Shown: piece by piece, positions 63,450 through 64,000 of the stretch | How the letters are laid out: each line of letters starts with the position of its first letter | How positions within the stretch are numbered: the stretch's first letter is position 1 | Assembly: GCF_004359525.2 (NCBI RefSeq) | Contig: NZ_SCWC02000002.1 | Coordinates: 62,001-126,000, forward strand | From: Macrococcus equipercicus | Lineage (GTDB): Bacteria > Bacillota > Bacilli > Staphylococcales > Staphylococcaceae | Reading direction: 5' to 3' | Length of the DNA stretch: 64,000 bases | Program-made: the position numbers and the translations under genes | The notes under the pieces: generated by a model | Told to the model about the DNA's origin: nothing | Databases searched by the model: none | What the model saw: the letters and a program-made list of their open reading frames with translations, nothing else

Positions 63450-63952
63450 TGCAGTTTGTGATCATTCCGCTTATTGCACTGCTGCTCTTTTATCTTGATA
63501 CGCTGATCAACACGATGATGCCGGTCATGCTGTTCGGCCATAATTTTTACTTTACAAGTCATTTAGTGCTGCTCTATTTACTAATGCTCACAGTGTACAA
63601 AAATCCGACGGTCGCTCTTATTCTCGGCGCTTTTTTCGGTCTGCTGTCTGATGTCTATCTCGGCACGATATATGGTCTCTATACATTCAGCTATATCGTG
63701 TTCATTATCATGATGAATCAGCTGTTTAAAGTATTCTATAAAGATATTGCGGTCATGATCGGGCTGCTGTTTATATTCGTGCTGCTGTTCGAAAGTGTGT
63801 TCTATGTGATGGCTATCATATTATCCGGGACAACGATGAATGTTTTTGAGTTTCTCATCCGGCACGGTCTGCCATCCAGTCTCATCAACTTACTGCTTAT
63901 CGTCCTGATCTTTCCGCTTGTTCTTAAAACATTGGAGCGAACCTATAAATAA
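63449..63952 (+). CDS. mreD: rod-shape/division protein MreD
   Basis: A 167-residue integral membrane protein with five helices; FFGLLSDVYLGTIYGLY (about 62-78) is the MreD signature region. It starts in the mreC stop (TAATG). It works with MreC, and in cocci its role in division is minor. The next gene, outside the window, is expected to be the rplU leader region. Confidence 0.95.
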   Translation: MQFVIIPLIALLLFYLDTLINTMMPVMLFGHNFYFTSHLVLLYLLMLTVYKNPTVALILGAFFGLLSDVYLGTIYGLYTFSYIVFIIMMNQLFKVFYKDIAVMIGLLFIFVLLFESVFYVMAIILSGTTMNVFEFLIRHGLPSSLINLLLIVLIFPLVLKTLERTYK

Positions 63953-63954
63953 AG

Positions 63955-63983
63955 TTGACTTCTGAAAGTTAGAGTGATACTAT
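63955..63983 (+). promoter_or_regulatory. promoter for the next gene (probably rplU)
   Basis: TTGACT (63955-63960), 17-base spacer, TACTAT (63978-63983) immediately after mreD. In other Bacillales the ribosomal protein L21 gene follows, which is only expected here. Confidence 0.7.
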
Positions 63984-64000
63984 ATTTAAGTTGAGTAGTT

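Overview
This is a stretch of Firmicutes chromosome, most likely from the family Staphylococcaceae outside Staphylococcus itself (a Macrococcus- or Salinicoccus-like genus). The reasons are the gene order zapA-cvpA-polX-mutS2, trxA-uvrC-sdhCAB-marR-murI-rdgB-yfcE, tig-clpX-engB-hemAXCDBL, valS-folC-comC-radC and DUF4930-mreC-mreD; the FemA/FemB-type peptidyltransferase; T-box leaders on aminoacyl-tRNA synthetase genes; strong AGGAGG ribosome binding sites; and a PepA1/Fst-type toxin. Genus and species cannot be fixed from the sequence alone. The fadR-fadB-etfB-etfA block between mutS2 and trxA resembles Bacillus more than S. aureus.

Bases 1 to about 13,600 are A+T-rich and look accessory. They hold a PadR/DUF2812 pair cut by the window edge, a two-component system with a small membrane protein, several tiny membrane proteins, a second-type YidC insertase preceded by a MifM-like regulatory ORF and a hairpin that hides its ribosome binding site, an S66 carboxypeptidase, a GrpB protein, a decayed lipoprotein gene, a GNAT enzyme with an accessory two-zinc methionyl-tRNA synthetase under a T-box, an unassigned structured RNA ahead of a FemA/B-like gene, the tail of a deleted tcyP-like transporter gene, an XRE/membrane-protein pair and a complete Fst-type type I toxin-antitoxin locus.

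From about 13,600 to the end the DNA is richer in G+C and mostly conserved core: pheST (T-box), a secreted M15 peptidase, a class II UvrA, rnhC, zapA-cvpA-polX-mutS2, the fatty-acid/electron-transfer operon with a FadR-type operator, trxA, uvrC, succinate dehydrogenase, murI-rdgB-yfcE, tRNA-Arg(UCU), a Nudix/helical-repeat pair, tig, clpX, engB, the full glutamate-to-uroporphyrinogen heme operon, valS (T-box)-folC, the prepilin peptidase and radC, a heterodimeric drug ABC exporter behind a leader peptide and attenuator, and the mreCD shape genes, with a promoter for the next gene at the right edge.

The best candidates for undescribed biology are (1) the MifM-like arrest-peptide candidate controlling yidC2 at 3744-4046, (2) a Fur-box promoter driving a short terminator-ended RNA at 55792-55914, (3) the structured RNA at 9965-10107 and (4) the Fst toxin with an antisense RNA carrying a 19-base direct repeat complementary to the toxin start codon. 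The bmrCD-like leader is probably the counterpart of a system known in Bacillus. All functional statements rest on reading motifs and gene order; no database search was run.
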